Assembly (NCBI RefSeq): GCF_038594945.1
Contig: NZ_JBCFYD010000003.1
Location: 62,001 to 126,000 of the forward strand
Direction of reading: 5' to 3'
DNA: 64,000 nt
From: Fodinibius sp. Rm-B-1B1-1
Lineage (GTDB): Bacteria > Bacteroidota > Rhodothermia > Balneolales > Balneolaceae
In this document: positions 44,209 to 53,022 of the stretch, piece after piece
How the letters are laid out: each line of letters starts with the position of its first letter
How positions within the stretch are numbered: the stretch's first letter is position 1
Notes under the pieces: generated by a model
Told to the model about the DNA's origin: nothing
What the model saw: only the letters and a program-made list of their open reading frames with translations
The model's database searches: none
Translations under genes and position numbers: made by a program

Positions 44209-44294
44209 ATCCCTAAAAACATAACTATGTTTTTATCAAAAGATAGTTATGTTTTGTCTAAATCATGCGCATGTTTTTGATAAAACATAGGGAT
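44209..44294. repeat. Nested inverted repeats between convergent rnhA and tsaD
   Basis: Outer arms ATCCCTA (44209-44215) and TAGGGAT (44288-44294) enclose a 13-base perfect stem (44216-44228 with 44243-44255). A second TGTTTTATCAAAAA-like unit also appears on both strands (about 44227-44241 and 44271-44290). The spacer could serve as a bidirectional terminator, but it is more elaborate than that requires. Confidence 0.6.
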
Positions 44295-44384
44295 TGATGT
44301 GAAAAGCTATACTGTAAAATGTGTGTAATCGCTGAGCTAATACCTTAGGTATAGCAATTTCAAAAAGGTTTTGGTAACCCCTCC

Positions 44385-45398
44385 TTACATATTCATTCTC
44401 TCCAGGGCCTTCAAGTTTGCAAAGGGCTTCATATTCATATCCGCATACATTTGGCGTTCGGCCATCATATAACCGGTGATAGCAATCATCGCAGCGTTAT
44501 CAGTGCAGTAGGCTAACTTGGGGATGTACAATGTACACCCTGTTTGTTCAGCTAATTCAGTAGCTTTTCTGCGCAGCATGGAGTTTGCAGATACCCCTCC
44601 TGCAAGAGCTATAGTGCTCACTTTTGTATGCTCAATGGCATTACGCAACTTTTTCACAAGAACTTCAGTAATGGCATACGAAACGCTGGCACAAATATCA
44701 TCCACATGATCTTCCAGAAATTGCTCCCGATTATCCTGCTCCTCAAGAAAGTATTTCACTGCGGTCTTTAATCCCGAAAAACTAAACTCAAAATCGTTGT
44801 CCAGCATTGCCTGCGGAAAGTCATGAAAATCAGGATCTCCCTGCTTCGATCGCTCATCAATAACCGGACCTGCGGGATATGGTAGACCTAATATTTTCCC
44901 AATTTTATCAAAGGCTTCTCCGGCCGCATCGTCACGGGTTTGTCCCAATAATGTATGCTCAAAAGCCCCCGTAACATGAACTAACTGTGTATGTCCACCA
45001 GAAACCGTAAGCGACACAAACGGATATTCCGGCTGATTATCAATGAAATTAGCATAGATATGTGCATCCATATGATTGACTCCTACAAGTGGAATATTTC
45101 GGGAAAGAGACAATCCTTTGGCAAAACAAAGTCCTACCAGCAGCGACCCCATCAGCCCAGGCCCTTGTGTTACGGCTACGGCATCAATAGCGTCCAGTGA
45201 AGTATCAGCTTCATCCAGCGATTGCTGCACTGTACGCCAAATCGTTTTATGATGAGCTCGGGAAGCCAACTCGGGCACGACTCCTCCATACTGCTCATGC
45301 ACTGCTTGCGAAGCTATAATATTTGACTGCAAGCCACCATCTGTATAAACAGCCGCCGCCGTTTCATCACATGATGACTCTATACCTAAGATATTCAT
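44385..45398 (-). CDS. tsaD: tRNA N6-adenosine threonylcarbamoyltransferase
   Basis: The 337-residue protein starts MNILGIESSCDETAAAVY and has the metal-binding HMDAHIY motif, SGGHTQL, and the C-terminal ALAGGVSANSMLR. It transfers the threonylcarbamoyl group in t6A synthesis. It lies downstream of the nad genes but is separated by a REP-like repeat, so it may have its own promoter. Confidence 0.97.
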   Translation of the reverse strand: MNILGIESSCDETAAAVYTDGGLQSNIIASQAVHEQYGGVVPELASRAHHKTIWRTVQQSLDEADTSLDAIDAVAVTQGPGLMGSLLVGLCFAKGLSLSRNIPLVGVNHMDAHIYANFIDNQPEYPFVSLTVSGGHTQLVHVTGAFEHTLLGQTRDDAAGEAFDKIGKILGLPYPAGPVIDERSKQGDPDFHDFPQAMLDNDFEFSFSGLKTAVKYFLEEQDNREQFLEDHVDDICASVSYAITEVLVKKLRNAIEHTKVSTIALAGGVSANSMLRRKATELAEQTGCTLYIPKLAYCTDNAAMIAITGYMMAERQMYADMNMKPFANLKALERMNM

Positions 45399-45439
45399 GA
45401 GATACTTTCTAAAATCTAAATGACTTTTGAAGGGTTTAC

Positions 45440-45466
45440 AGATCCTGAAACAAGTTCAGGATGACA
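45440..45466 (-). repeat. REP-like repeat copy (single unit)
   Basis: The unit ATCCTGAAACAAGTTCAGGAT (core CTGAAACAAGTTCAG) followed by GACA matches the sequence of a second element at 51082-51152. This family of GTCATCCTGAAC-type palindromes is widely scattered in Bacteroidota-type genomes. It lies between nadA and tsaD. Confidence 0.75.
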
Positions 45467-45511
45467 TGCAGTTTTCAAGAGTCTATCAAAAATTAAAACA
45501 ATTGTAATGTT

Positions 45512-46453
45512 TTAGGCGATGCTCAACATTCGTTCGATTGGCAAATGGGCCCGCTCGGCCAATTCAGCATCTACTTTCACCTCATACTGCTCGTATTTCA
45601 AGGCATCATACAACTTCTCGAGATTGATCATTTTCATGTATTCACAAACTGCATTTTCATTCGCCGGGTAAAACTTCTTACCTGGATTTTCTTTTCGCAT
45701 GCGATGCAATATGCCGGTCTCCGTAGCCACTACAAATTCTTCGGCATCCGATTCTTGCGCTTGCTCTAACATACCACTGGTGGAGTGAATATGACCGTCT
45801 TTACAATCAAAATACATGGCCGATTTCATCATACAAGAGGTTGAGCAACCACATTCGGGATGTATCAAAATTTCAGCATCGGGATATTCTTCCTGTTTTT
45901 CGGCTAAATTAACTTCTCCAATTTTTTCGTGCACATGACACGCACCGTCCCATATATTAAGCTCGCGTCCGGTAACCATCTCTACATAGGATCCCAAAAA
46001 CTTATCCGGTAAAAACAGAATTTCTTTATCCTCGGGAATCGACTCCACAATATCTACGGCATTCGAAGAGGTACAGCAATAATCACACTCGGCTTTAATA
46101 GCTGCTGTCGTATTAATGTAGGTAACTACTACTGCATCAGGATGCTCTGTTTTCCACTCCCGAAGCTGTTCAACGGTAATACTGTCGGCCAATGAACAAC
46201 CGGCATCTAAATCAGGAATAAGCACCGTTTTATCCGGCGAAATAATCGACGCTGTCTCCGCCATAAAGTGTACGCCACAAAAAACGATCATCTCGGCATC
46301 CGTTTCGGCCGCCTGGTGCGAAAGACCAAGAGAATCACCCAAATAATCAGCAATATCCTGCACCTCAGGCACCATGTAATTATGTCCTAAGATGACCGCA
46401 TTCTTTTCTTCTTTTAGTTTCTTAATCCCATCAACAAGTTCCTGGGTCTTCAT
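45512..46453 (-). CDS. nadA: Quinolinate synthase
   Basis: The 313-residue protein has LGHNYMVPEVQDIADYLGDS at the start, FCGVHFMAETA, and cysteines for the 4Fe-4S cluster in DYCCTS, HPECGCS and related positions. It condenses iminoaspartate with dihydroxyacetone phosphate. It is the third gene of the run nadB-nadC-nadA, 21 bases after nadC. Confidence 0.96.
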   Translation of the reverse strand: MKTQELVDGIKKLKEEKNAVILGHNYMVPEVQDIADYLGDSLGLSHQAAETDAEMIVFCGVHFMAETASIISPDKTVLIPDLDAGCSLADSITVEQLREWKTEHPDAVVVTYINTTAAIKAECDYCCTSSNAVDIVESIPEDKEILFLPDKFLGSYVEMVTGRELNIWDGACHVHEKIGEVNLAEKQEEYPDAEILIHPECGCSTSCMMKSAMYFDCKDGHIHSTSGMLEQAQESDAEEFVVATETGILHRMRKENPGKKFYPANENAVCEYMKMINLEKLYDALKYEQYEVKVDAELAERAHLPIERMLSIA

Positions 46454-46474
46454 AATTGTTATTGAATTCTACTT

Positions 46475-47344
46475 CTAATGATTATTGATATACGTTAAAC
46501 GCTGACTAATATCGAACGCTTTCACCGAATGTGTTAGCGCTCCAATGGAAATATAATCCACACCAGTCGCAGCAATTTCTTTCACAGTATCAAGTGTTAC
46601 ATTGCCCGATGCTTCAGTATGAGCTCTCGAACCAATAATTTCCACGGCTTTGTTCATCTGCTCAATACTCATATTATCAAGCATAATGACATCGGCCCCA
46701 GCGGCAAGCGCTTCTCTTACCTGATCTAAAGTCACAGTCTCTACCTCAACTTGAATCTCAGGACTGGAGTTTCTAATCTTCTGAACTGCTTCTGTGATAT
46801 TCCCTGCTGCCACAATATGATTATCTTTAACCATAGCCATATCGTAGAGTCCCATGCGGTGATTCGTTCCGCCACCGGCCTGTACGGCATATTTATCTAA
46901 CTGCCGAAAGCCCGGAACCGTTTTTCGAGTATCTAAAATTTCTACAGAATATTCATCAACAGCATCTACAAACTTTTGTGTCATAGTAGCAATTCCAGAC
47001 ATTCGCTGAGCTATATTCAAGGCAATCCGCTCGGCGGTCAAAAGTGCTCGGGCTCTTCCTTTTAGAGTAACGATTTCAGTACCTTCGTCTACTATAGTTC
47101 CATCTTCAACATTCGGTTCCCAGACTACTAAAGGATCCAAATATTCAAACACTTGCTTTGCAACATCGAGTCCTGCTACAATCCCCTGCTCTTTTGCCAC
47201 CCAAACGGCACGTGCCTGCTGCGTTTTATCAACAATAGCATTTGTAGTTACATCGCCGGATTGTACATCCTCATCAAAAGCACGATCAATCAGTGCTTCA
47301 ACAACTACATTATCAACTGTTATAGAATCTAAGTTATTCGTCAT
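46475..47344 (-). CDS. nadC: Nicotinate-nucleotide pyrophosphorylase (carboxylating)
   Basis: The 289-residue protein has the motifs GDVTTNAIV, ERIALNIAQRMSGIAT, DTRKTVPGFRQLDKYAV and GADVIMLDNMS. It turns quinolinate and PRPP into nicotinate mononucleotide. Its start overlaps the end of nadB by 4 bases (ATGA), so the genes are translationally coupled. Confidence 0.97.
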   Translation of the reverse strand: MTNNLDSITVDNVVVEALIDRAFDEDVQSGDVTTNAIVDKTQQARAVWVAKEQGIVAGLDVAKQVFEYLDPLVVWEPNVEDGTIVDEGTEIVTLKGRARALLTAERIALNIAQRMSGIATMTQKFVDAVDEYSVEILDTRKTVPGFRQLDKYAVQAGGGTNHRMGLYDMAMVKDNHIVAAGNITEAVQKIRNSSPEIQVEVETVTLDQVREALAAGADVIMLDNMSIEQMNKAVEIIGSRAHTEASGNVTLDTVKEIAATGVDYISIGALTHSVKAFDISQRLTYINNH

Positions 47345-48903
47345 ACTGATAAAACCTTAAAACGTTCTCTATAAAATGTATTGTGATTACTTTGAGGATC
47401 CAATTCAGGATAGTCGGTGCGTGTATGCACCCCACGGCTTTCTTCACGCTGCAGGGCTGACATTGTTATAAATTTTGCAATCTGTAACATTCCTTGCGAA
47501 CGCAAAGTGTAATATTCATTTTTGCTCGATGGTAAATTCATCTGCAATTGATCGAACACATCATAAGCCTCTTCCAAACCTTTTTTATGGCGTTGGATTC
47601 CTACATGCTTACTCAATATGTTGGAAACGTTCTGTTGTAACTCAGAAAAAAGTGGCTCCAACTCTTTGTTTACTTCAAAACCACCTGGAACAGAAGTCAC
47701 GGTGACAGTCCGATCATTTGTAACTGCGTGATCGATCGCTCGTTTACTAAACACCAAACATTCGAGCAACGAATTGCTTGCCAATCGATTAGCCCCATGG
47801 ACTCCTGTTGCAGCCACTTCACCACAGGCATAAAGTCCCGTTACGGATGTTTGCCCATCTAAATCAGTAGCAATACCGCCAATACAATAATGGGCAGATG
47901 GAGCAACCGGAATACCTTCACATGTTATATCAACTCCTTGATCTTCAATTCGCTGCATTAAAGAAGGAAAATGATTTCGCAATTTATCAACATCCAAATG
48001 ACGAACATCCAGATACACAAATTGGGATTTATGCTCTTGGATCTGTCTGAATATTTCTTGGGAAACGATATCTCTCGGGGCCAGTTCTTTTTGGGGATGA
48101 TCATTCATAAACCGTTCACCGGCTTCATTATACAAACGAGCTCCTTCCCCACGGACGGCTTCACTAATCAAAAAGGTAGTCCCATCTTCGGCGTAAAAAA
48201 CAGTAGGATGAAATTGGATAAATTCTAAGTCCTTAAGCTCGGCACCCACATTGTATCCCAGCCACAGTCCATCACCGGTTGAGGTGTGTGGATTGGTACT
48301 GCGCTGATATAGTCTCGAATATCCGCCGGTTGCTAAAATAGTTATGGGACTTTGCAACGTCAGCAATTTTTCATCCTGATAACAATAGGCCTTAGCTCCA
48401 AAACACCCATCCTCATTAATCATTAACGCATAAACAAAAGTGCTCTCAATAATTTCGATATTAGGTTGGTTGATAACCTGAGCCATCAAGAAATCAATCA
48501 ATGCTTTTCCGGTAGCCGCTCCATTGGCATGTAACACACGCCGATTGGAGTGTCCTCCTTCCAGACCGAGTTCAAGCTTACCATTTGAGCTATCAAACGC
48601 CATTCCTCTATCAATTAACTCTCGAACCCTTTCTGATCCCTCTTTAACTATAATTTCGACCGCTTGCTCATCACAATATCCGCGGCCGGCATCAAGAGTA
48701 TCCTGTTGGTGACTTTCAAAACTGTCGTTGGCATCACATACAGCTGCAATGCCACCTTGGGCCCAGTAACTGCTACTGGCTTTAAGACTGGATTTGGTAA
48801 CAAGAATAACTTCACCAAATTGACTGGCATGTAGTGCTGCATTTAAACCGGCAGCACCACTTCCAATAATTAGAAAATCTGTTGTAAAGATATTGCTGTT
48901 CAC
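47341..48903 (-). CDS. nadB: L-aspartate oxidase
   Basis: The 520-residue flavoprotein has the FAD loop LIIGSGAAGLNAALHA, SSYWAQGGIAAV, the active-site region EFIQFHPTVFY and HYCIGGIATDLDGQT, and the C-terminal helical domain. It makes iminoaspartate for NadA. It is the first gene of the operon. Confidence 0.97.
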   Translation of the reverse strand: MNSNIFTTDFLIIGSGAAGLNAALHASQFGEVILVTKSSLKASSSYWAQGGIAAVCDANDSFESHQQDTLDAGRGYCDEQAVEIIVKEGSERVRELIDRGMAFDSSNGKLELGLEGGHSNRRVLHANGAATGKALIDFLMAQVINQPNIEIIESTFVYALMINEDGCFGAKAYCYQDEKLLTLQSPITILATGGYSRLYQRSTNPHTSTGDGLWLGYNVGAELKDLEFIQFHPTVFYAEDGTTFLISEAVRGEGARLYNEAGERFMNDHPQKELAPRDIVSQEIFRQIQEHKSQFVYLDVRHLDVDKLRNHFPSLMQRIEDQGVDITCEGIPVAPSAHYCIGGIATDLDGQTSVTGLYACGEVAATGVHGANRLASNSLLECLVFSKRAIDHAVTNDRTVTVTSVPGGFEVNKELEPLFSELQQNVSNILSKHVGIQRHKKGLEEAYDVFDQLQMNLPSSKNEYYTLRSQGMLQIAKFITMSALQREESRGVHTRTDYPELDPQSNHNTFYRERFKVLSV

Positions 48904-48987
48904 TTCTGAGGTATCACTAAATTTCCTTCCAAATATAAGGCTTTGAAATCAGCTCCCCTAACTTCTGTTTTAAGACATGGACTAAAT

Positions 48988-49022
48988 AAAAAAGCCCCTC
49001 ACCACATGGTGAGAGGCTTTTA
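48988..49022 (-). terminator. Intrinsic terminator after dnaK
   Basis: Stem AAAGCC...CTCACC with GGTGAG...GGCTTT around ACAT (one mismatched pair), with a T-rich run on the minus strand. It lies 20 bases after the dnaK stop codon. Confidence 0.85.
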
Positions 49023-49042
49023 ACTGTCATTAAGGTCTGCTG

Positions 49043-51019
49043 TTATTCTTTGTCGTCTTCATCGACAACTTCAAAATCAGCATCAACGGCATCGTCTTCA
49101 TCACCGCCGCCTTGATCAGCTTCAGCTCCCTGGGCTCCGTTTGGAGCACCTGCTCCGGCAGCAGCACCTGCTGCGGCACCGGGTCCAGCGCCTGCACCTG
49201 GCTGACCTTGTCCTTGAGCAGCTGACTGATAAATCTCTTGTGAAGCTTCTGACCATGCATTATTCAATTCTTCCATGGCATCGTCGAGTTCATCCACTTT
49301 TTCTTGATCGTGGAGCTCTTTCACTTTCTCAAGTGCAGCTTCGATCTTCTCTTTATTTTCATCAGAGATTTTATCTTCATGCTCATCAAGTTGCTTTCGT
49401 GTAGAGAACACAAGACTGTCGGCCTTGTTGAGTTTCTCGGCACGCTCGCGGATGCGTTCATCCTCTTCAGCATGCTCTTCGGCCGCTTCCTTCATTTTCT
49501 CGATCTCTTCTTCGGATAATCCGGAAGAAGATTCAATGCGAATGCTCTGTTCTTTGCCAGTACCTTTATCTTTGGCACTTACATTGAGCACACCGTCAGC
49601 ATCAATATCGAACTTAACCTCAATTTGGGGAACGCCACGTGGTGCCGGTGGAATTCCGTCTAAGTGGAATCGTCCAAGCGTTCGGTTATCCTGCGCTTTG
49701 GCACGCTCACCCTGCAGCACGTGAATTTCTACGCTGGTTTGATTGTCAGCAGCAGTAGAGAATGTTTCCGTCTTGCTGGTTGGGATGGTCGTGTTTGCTT
49801 CGATAAGCTGCGTAGATACACCGCCGAGCGTTTCAATACCAAGCGACAATGGTGTAACATCAAGTAGTACAACGTCATCTACATCACCAGACATTACACC
49901 ACCTTGGATAGCAGCACCCACGGCAACAACCTCATCAGGGTTTACGCCCTTGCTTGGATCTTTGCCAAAGAAATCTTTAACAACTTCCTGAATCTTTGGA
50001 ATTCGGGTAGAACCACCGACCAATATAACCTGATCAATATCACTCTTACTCAAGTCGGCATCGCCTAACGCCTTCTTGCAAGGATCCATTGTCTTCTGAA
50101 CCAAGTCGTCGATCATTTTTTCAAACTCTGATCGAGTAATATCTATATTCAGGTGCTTAGGTCCTGAATCCGTAGCGGTAACAAACGGTAAGTTCACATT
50201 CGTTTTTTGTGAGCTGGAAAGCTCAATTTTTGCTTTCTCAGCAGCATCTTTTAGGCGCTGCATTGCCATTGGGTCTTCGCGCAGATCAATACCTTCATCT
50301 TTCTTAAACTCTTTGGCCAAATGATCGATCAGACGAGAGTCGAAGTCGTCCCCACCAAGGTGTGTATCACCGCTGGTAGATTTCACTTCAAACACCCCGT
50401 CGCCAAGCTCAAGGATGGAAATATCAAACGTACCACCACCTAAGTCATAAACGGCAATCGTTTGATCTTGATCTTTCTTGTCAAGACCGTAAGCCAGCGA
50501 AGCAGCAGTAGGCTCATTAATAATTCGTTTTACATCAAGACCGGCAATTTCACCTGCTTCCTGCGTAGCCTTACGCTGCGCATCATTAAAATAAGCAGGA
50601 ACCGTAATTACGGCTTCCGTAACTTTTTCACCGAGATACTCTTCTGCAGTTTGCTTCATCTTTTGAAGCACCATAGCAGAAATTTCCTGCGGAGCATACT
50701 TACGATCTTCAATCTGAACGCGCGCAGTATCATCATCGCCTTTAACGATTTTGTAAGAGGCCTGCTTAGATTCTTCTTTTACCTCATCAAAGAAGCGCCC
50801 CATAAAACGTTTAATTGAAGAAATCGTTTTCTCCGGATTCGTAATTGCCTGTCGTTTGGCAGGTGCGCCAACAAGACGTTCACCGTCTTTGGAGAAAGCC
50901 ACAACCGATGGGGTTGTGCGTCCGCCTTCTGAGTTTTGAATCACAGTAGGCTCACTTCCCTCCATTACAGCAACGCAGGAGTTGGTCGTACCTAAGTCAA
51001 TTCCAATAATCTTTCCCAT
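49043..51019 (-). CDS. dnaK: Molecular chaperone DnaK
   Basis: The 658-residue protein has the Hsp70 signatures [34 protein letters not shown] and [15 protein letters not shown], the substrate-binding domain and a Gly/Ala-rich, acidic C-terminal tail ending EVVDEDDKE. Its partners grpE and dnaJ are not in the window. A REP-like palindrome pair sits between it and hsp20 upstream. No CIRCE element is visible. Confidence 0.98.
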   Translation of the reverse strand: MGKIIGIDLGTTNSCVAVMEGSEPTVIQNSEGGRTTPSVVAFSKDGERLVGAPAKRQAITNPEKTISSIKRFMGRFFDEVKEESKQASYKIVKGDDDTARVQIEDRKYAPQEISAMVLQKMKQTAEEYLGEKVTEAVITVPAYFNDAQRKATQEAGEIAGLDVKRIINEPTAASLAYGLDKKDQDQTIAVYDLGGGTFDISILELGDGVFEVKSTSGDTHLGGDDFDSRLIDHLAKEFKKDEGIDLREDPMAMQRLKDAAEKAKIELSSSQKTNVNLPFVTATDSGPKHLNIDITRSEFEKMIDDLVQKTMDPCKKALGDADLSKSDIDQVILVGGSTRIPKIQEVVKDFFGKDPSKGVNPDEVVAVGAAIQGGVMSGDVDDVVLLDVTPLSLGIETLGGVSTQLIEANTTIPTSKTETFSTAADNQTSVEIHVLQGERAKAQDNRTLGRFHLDGIPPAPRGVPQIEVKFDIDADGVLNVSAKDKGTGKEQSIRIESSSGLSEEEIEKMKEAAEEHAEEDERIRERAEKLNKADSLVFSTRKQLDEHEDKISDENKEKIEAALEKVKELHDQEKVDELDDAMEELNNAWSEASQEIYQSAAQGQGQPGAGAGPGAAAGAAAGAGAPNGAQGAEADQGGGDEDDAVDADFEVVDEDDKE

Positions 51020-51081
51020 AATAGTAGTTTATGATTTTTTGTTTTATTGTTAATTCTTTTTGCTCAAATTCTTGAACTTCA

Positions 51082-51152
51082 TGTCATCCCGAACTTGTTT
51101 CGGGATCTCATTACGTTATGTGCTCAGTGGCTGAAACAAGTTCAGCATGACA
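51082..51152. repeat. REP-like inverted pair between hsp20 and dnaK
   Basis: Unit one (51082-51108, TGTCATCCCGAACTTGTTTC...) and unit two (51131-51152, CTGAAACAAGTTCAGCATGA...) are oppositely oriented copies of the same repeat, spaced 22 bases apart. It is a mosaic of the kind formed by REP doublets. It could form a large mRNA hairpin between two chaperone genes and uncouple their expression. The single copy at 45440-45466 is a relative. Confidence 0.75.
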
Positions 51153-51168
51153 CTATTGTTTAAACTGT

Positions 51169-51606
51169 TTATTTGATCGGAATAGATTCTCCGTCATTGA
51201 GAACTTCCGACTTTGGCATTGTAATTGATAAAACACCATTGCGGAATACCGCATCTATTTCAGCAGTATTCACATTTTGTGGCAGCGCAAACGAACGTGA
51301 AAACACACCCGTTGAACGCTCCTGTCGGCGATAAACTTCAGAATCATTCAATTCCTCGGCCCGTTCGCCCTTCACTGTTAACACATGCTCTTTAAGAGCA
51401 ATATTAATTTCCTTTTTCGACAAACCAGGTAAATCCAGTTTTATAATATAGGTTTCATCACTTTCCACAATATCGCAAGCCGGGGCAAAATCATGTCCGC
51501 GATCTTCGAGCGGTACAATCCGCTCAACAAACTCTTGGATATCTTTACCCAGCTTGTTTAGCTGTTGTTCGATGTCAATCGTAAAATCATTCATGGATTT
51601 ACCCAA
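51169..51606 (-). CDS. Small heat-shock protein, Hsp20/alpha-crystallin family
   Basis: The 145-residue protein has the alpha-crystallin domain (about residues 45-135) with YIIKLDLPGLSKKEINIALKEHVLTVKGE and the closing GVLSITMPK, and a C-terminal IPIK, the I-x-I type motif that joins subunits. It holds unfolding proteins. It lies 149 bases upstream of dnaK on the same strand, and a sigma54-like promoter precedes it. Confidence 0.95.
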   Translation of the reverse strand: MGKSMNDFTIDIEQQLNKLGKDIQEFVERIVPLEDRGHDFAPACDIVESDETYIIKLDLPGLSKKEINIALKEHVLTVKGERAEELNDSEVYRRQERSTGVFSRSFALPQNVNTAEIDAVFRNGVLSITMPKSEVLNDGESIPIK

Positions 51607-51630
51607 TTATTTCAAATTCACTTTTATATG

Positions 51631-51647
51631 AGCAATCACAATGCCAA
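51631..51647 (-). promoter_or_regulatory. Candidate sigma54 (-24/-12) promoter of hsp20
   Basis: On the minus strand TTGGCATTGTGATTGCT matches the sigma54 consensus TGGCACG-N4-TTGCW at 10 of 12 informative positions, with GG and GC exactly 10 bases apart. Transcription would start near 51620, about 14 bases before the hsp20 start codon. An 8-base inverted repeat (ATGACGTA and TACGTCAT, 51670-51695) lies upstream. Confidence 0.5.
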
Positions 51648-51732
51648 CCTGTTTCGGGGGGATACTTTTATGACGTATTGGCATTATTACGTCATGAATA
51701 AAAATGAATTGTCAGATTTGCGGAATGGAAGA

Positions 51733-53019
51733 TCAATTCGTCAGAAGTGCGACATCATCCCAAAAGGAAGGATAAGAAATGGCAGTACATTCGGCACCCT
51801 GTATTTGGGACGATTTACTTGCCATTAAACTAAGTACAGCAGCAGACATTGCGATACGGTGATCGTGATAACTGTTATACGTTGCTGCCTCAGGCATAAA
51901 ATCGGGATCTCCCTTAATTTCGAAACCATCCTCATATTCAGTAAAGTCAGCCCCAGCTTTTTCCAATATTTCTGCCATAGCGGCCAACCGATCGGTTTCT
52001 TTATGACGCAGCTCTTCAGCCCCTGAAATCCGGGATATGCCATCAGCAAACAACATCGCAATCGTCAAAATGGGGAGTTCATCAATACAGTTGGGGACGA
52101 TTTCTTCGGTTATCTCAACCGGTTGAAGGTCAGAACTGCAAACGGTTACATTCGCTACCGGCTCGGCCCCTTCTTTGTGCCTATTTTCGATAGTAATATC
52201 AGCACCCATTTTTTGCAGGATATCCAGCGCGCCCGTTCGGGTGGAATTCATACCCACATTGGGCAACACAATTTCTGCATCGGGATGAATTGCCCCAGCC
52301 ACCAACCAGAATGCTGCCGCTGAAAAATCATTGGGGATACGATACGACTGTTCTGGAATCGTATCCTGTTTAGAGCTCGTAATAATTTTCTGATTTCCGT
52401 TTTTTTCAATCGGCAAACCTAACAAACGCTCCGTATGATCCCGACTGGGTAACGTTTCAATAACTTCGGTCTCCTCATCCCCAAATAAACCAGCCAACAG
52501 TACACACGATTTTAACTGTGCACTGGGAATAGGCAGCGGAAAATGCAGCGGCTTTAACGCATTAGACCGAGAGATGTGTAATGGAGCATAATCATCATTA
52601 CGAGCATCAATAGTCACTCCCATTTCCGCAAGCGGGTCGATAATACGCTTCATCGTTCGGGCTGAAAGCGACTCATCTCCAATTAACGTTGCCGATACCC
52701 CGGCCCCGCCAACAATACCACTCAGCAGGCGCATGGTAGTTCCAGAGTTGCCGCAGTCCAGTGATTCATCAGGTTTAACGAACCCGCTTCGGCCAACACC
52801 TTCCACCACTATTTGGTCTCCATCCTCCTGAATGGAAACCCCCAGACCACGCATACAGTCAATTGTGCTGTGAGGATCAGCGGCATCTGAAAAATTTGTA
52901 ATCGTTGAGGTTCCATCATGTAATGATGCAAACATGATGGAACGGTGGGAAATAGACTTATCTGCTGGTAGGTGCAGGGTTCCTAAAAGTGATTGCGCCG
53001 GACGTACTTGCTGATCCAT
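51733..53019 (-). CDS. aroA: 3-phosphoshikimate 1-carboxyvinyltransferase (EPSP synthase)
   Basis: The 428-residue protein has DKSISHRSIMFASL, LDCGNSGTTMRLLSG, SRDHTERLL and ELRHKETDRLAAMAEIL. It carries out the sixth step of the shikimate pathway. Its start lies 3 bases after the stop of the TPR gene, so it is the last gene of the run that begins with the BatA protein. Confidence 0.96.
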   Translation of the reverse strand: MDQQVRPAQSLLGTLHLPADKSISHRSIMFASLHDGTSTITNFSDAADPHSTIDCMRGLGVSIQEDGDQIVVEGVGRSGFVKPDESLDCGNSGTTMRLLSGIVGGAGVSATLIGDESLSARTMKRIIDPLAEMGVTIDARNDDYAPLHISRSNALKPLHFPLPIPSAQLKSCVLLAGLFGDEETEVIETLPSRDHTERLLGLPIEKNGNQKIITSSKQDTIPEQSYRIPNDFSAAAFWLVAGAIHPDAEIVLPNVGMNSTRTGALDILQKMGADITIENRHKEGAEPVANVTVCSSDLQPVEITEEIVPNCIDELPILTIAMLFADGISRISGAEELRHKETDRLAAMAEILEKAGADFTEYEDGFEIKGDPDFMPEAATYNSYHDHRIAMSAAVLSLMASKSSQIQGAECTAISYPSFWDDVALLTN

Positions 53020-53022
53020 AAA

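Noticed and set aside
51020-51168. CIRCE element controlling dnaK
   Set aside because: No TTAGCACTC-N9-GAGTGCTAA pattern is present; the palindromes found are REP-like units.
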